Below the pieces are notes generated by a model. The model did no database searches. It was not told the DNA's origin and saw nothing but the letters and a program-made list of their open reading frames with translations. 64,000 bases of DNA from NCBI RefSeq assembly GCF_000376985.1, contig NZ_AQYA01000029.1, positions 1 to 64,000 on the forward strand, given 5' to 3'. The translations under genes and the position numbers were made by a program. Below are positions 63,382-64,000 of the stretch, in pieces. This stretch comes from Streptococcus henryi DSM 19005 (GTDB lineage: Bacteria; Bacillota; Bacilli; Lactobacillales; Streptococcaceae). How positions within the stretch are numbered: the stretch's first letter is position 1; every line of letters begins with the position of its first letter.

Positions 63382-64000
63382 ATGATTAAACTTCTGGTCG
63401 TTGAAGATGATAGGGTGATTCAAAAGCTGATTTCAACACGCCTAAAACAAGATGGTTATAGTGTTTTATTGGCCTCAGATGGTCAAGAGGCACTTGACTT
63501 ATTATCATCCACTCAAGTTGATTTAGTGATTACAGATTTGATGATGCCCCATTTAGATGGACTAGGCTTGATTAAAGCTCTAAGAGCAGCTAACTACAAC
63601 TTGCCAATTCTTATTGTTTCTGCCAAAGGACAGCTAGAGGATTTGGAAGATGGTTTTGAGCTTGGTGCTGATGACTATATGGTTAAACCCCTTGTTTTGA
63701 AAGAACTTAGTTTACGGGTCAAGGCACTCCTACGAAGAGCACAAATTAATGCAGATCATCAAATTAGAATTGGTTCCCTGGTTTTAGATGAGGAGAGCTA
63801 CAGTTTGATAAATGGGAAGAGCCTGCTGACCTTTCCAAAAAAGGAATTCCAAGTTCTCTATCATCTCTTAGGTCAGCCCAATAAAATTTTTACTCGACTG
63901 GATTTGCTTGATGCTATTTGGGGCATGGAAGAAGATTATGATGAACGCCTGATTGATGCCTGTATCAAAAAAATTCGACAAAAGATTGCAGCCTATCCCT
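63382..64000 (+). CDS. OmpR/PhoB-family response regulator (runs off the window)
   Basis: At least 206 residues. Receiver domain begins MIKLLVVEDDRVIQK; the phospho-acceptor Asp is in LVITDLMMPHLDG, conserved Lys in DDYMVKPL. A winged-helix output domain (FPKKEFQVLYHLLGQPNK...DACIKKIRQKI) follows and is cut by the window edge. A sensor kinase probably follows. AAAGGA precedes the ATG. It is separate from the ABC pair by 47 bp with a possible promoter (ATACAATAAG). Confidence 0.9.
   Translation, partial: MIKLLVVEDDRVIQKLISTRLKQDGYSVLLASDGQEALDLLSSTQVDLVITDLMMPHLDGLGLIKALRAANYNLPILIVSAKGQLEDLEDGFELGADDYMVKPLVLKELSLRVKALLRRAQINADHQIRIGSLVLDEESYSLINGKSLLTFPKKEFQVLYHLLGQPNKIFTRLDLLDAIWGMEEDYDERLIDACIKKIRQKIAAYP

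Overview
The window is chromosomal DNA of a low-GC Firmicute, almost certainly a Streptococcus. This rests on ccpA beside pepQ, the diglycosyl-diacylglycerol glycosyltransferase pair, the cmk/infC/rpmI/rplT run, Prp between L21 and L27, PavA/FbpA-type Rqc2, a trpXYZ-type transporter and EbsA. Gene content recalls S. suis and relatives, but that species call is from memory and was not searched.

Left part (1-44.5 kb) is mostly core genome. It holds an ISLre2-type transposase fragment at the edge; a Nudix hydrolase, pepQ and divergent ccpA with cre-like sites; two membrane-glycolipid glycosyltransferases with an apparently leaderless start; and a T-box leader before a MazG-like gene and thrS. 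Next come secreted/PepSY/DUF5648 proteins, pepT, ebsA, ferredoxin, a LysM protein and cmk-infC-rpmI-rplT; an LtaS-type synthase; and the shikimate/tyrosine run aroD-aroE-aroB-aroC-tyrA. They are followed by a frameshifted 2-hydroxyacid dehydrogenase, gor, folC, nifS-thiI, ridA, capA, rplU-prp-rpmA, trmK-nif3, a ZIP transporter, an amino-acid oxidase, glycerate kinase and eno. Two families of short inverted-repeat (MITE-like) elements are scattered between these genes.

The accessory part is a 10.8-kb phage-like chromosomal island (PICI/SpyCI-like) inserted exactly in the 3' end of eno. A perfect 16-bp repeat (45809-45824 and 56653-56668) marks attL and attR and preserves the last enolase codons. 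The island brings its own eno terminator; a terminator that looks like the original one is stranded beyond attR. The island holds an integrase, a divergent repressor/Cro switch with three operators, a run of small early genes, a DnaD-like replisome organizer and a DnaC-like loader. It also has a structured non-coding segment, a TerS-like protein, a lone minor-capsid-like protein, a relBE pair, an XRE gene broken by a stop codon and a membrane protein of unknown role next to attR. Between the capsid-like gene and relBE lies a compact promoter-RNA-terminator unit whose RNA has a tRNA-like T-arm and closing stem. I regard it as the most interesting unexplained feature here.

Right part (56.7-64 kb) returns to core genes: the Rqc2/FbpA homolog, then a Trp-codon leader peptide and attenuator-like region before trpX-trpY-trpZ, then an FtsX-type ABC exporter pair and the start of an OmpR-family response regulator cut by the window edge.
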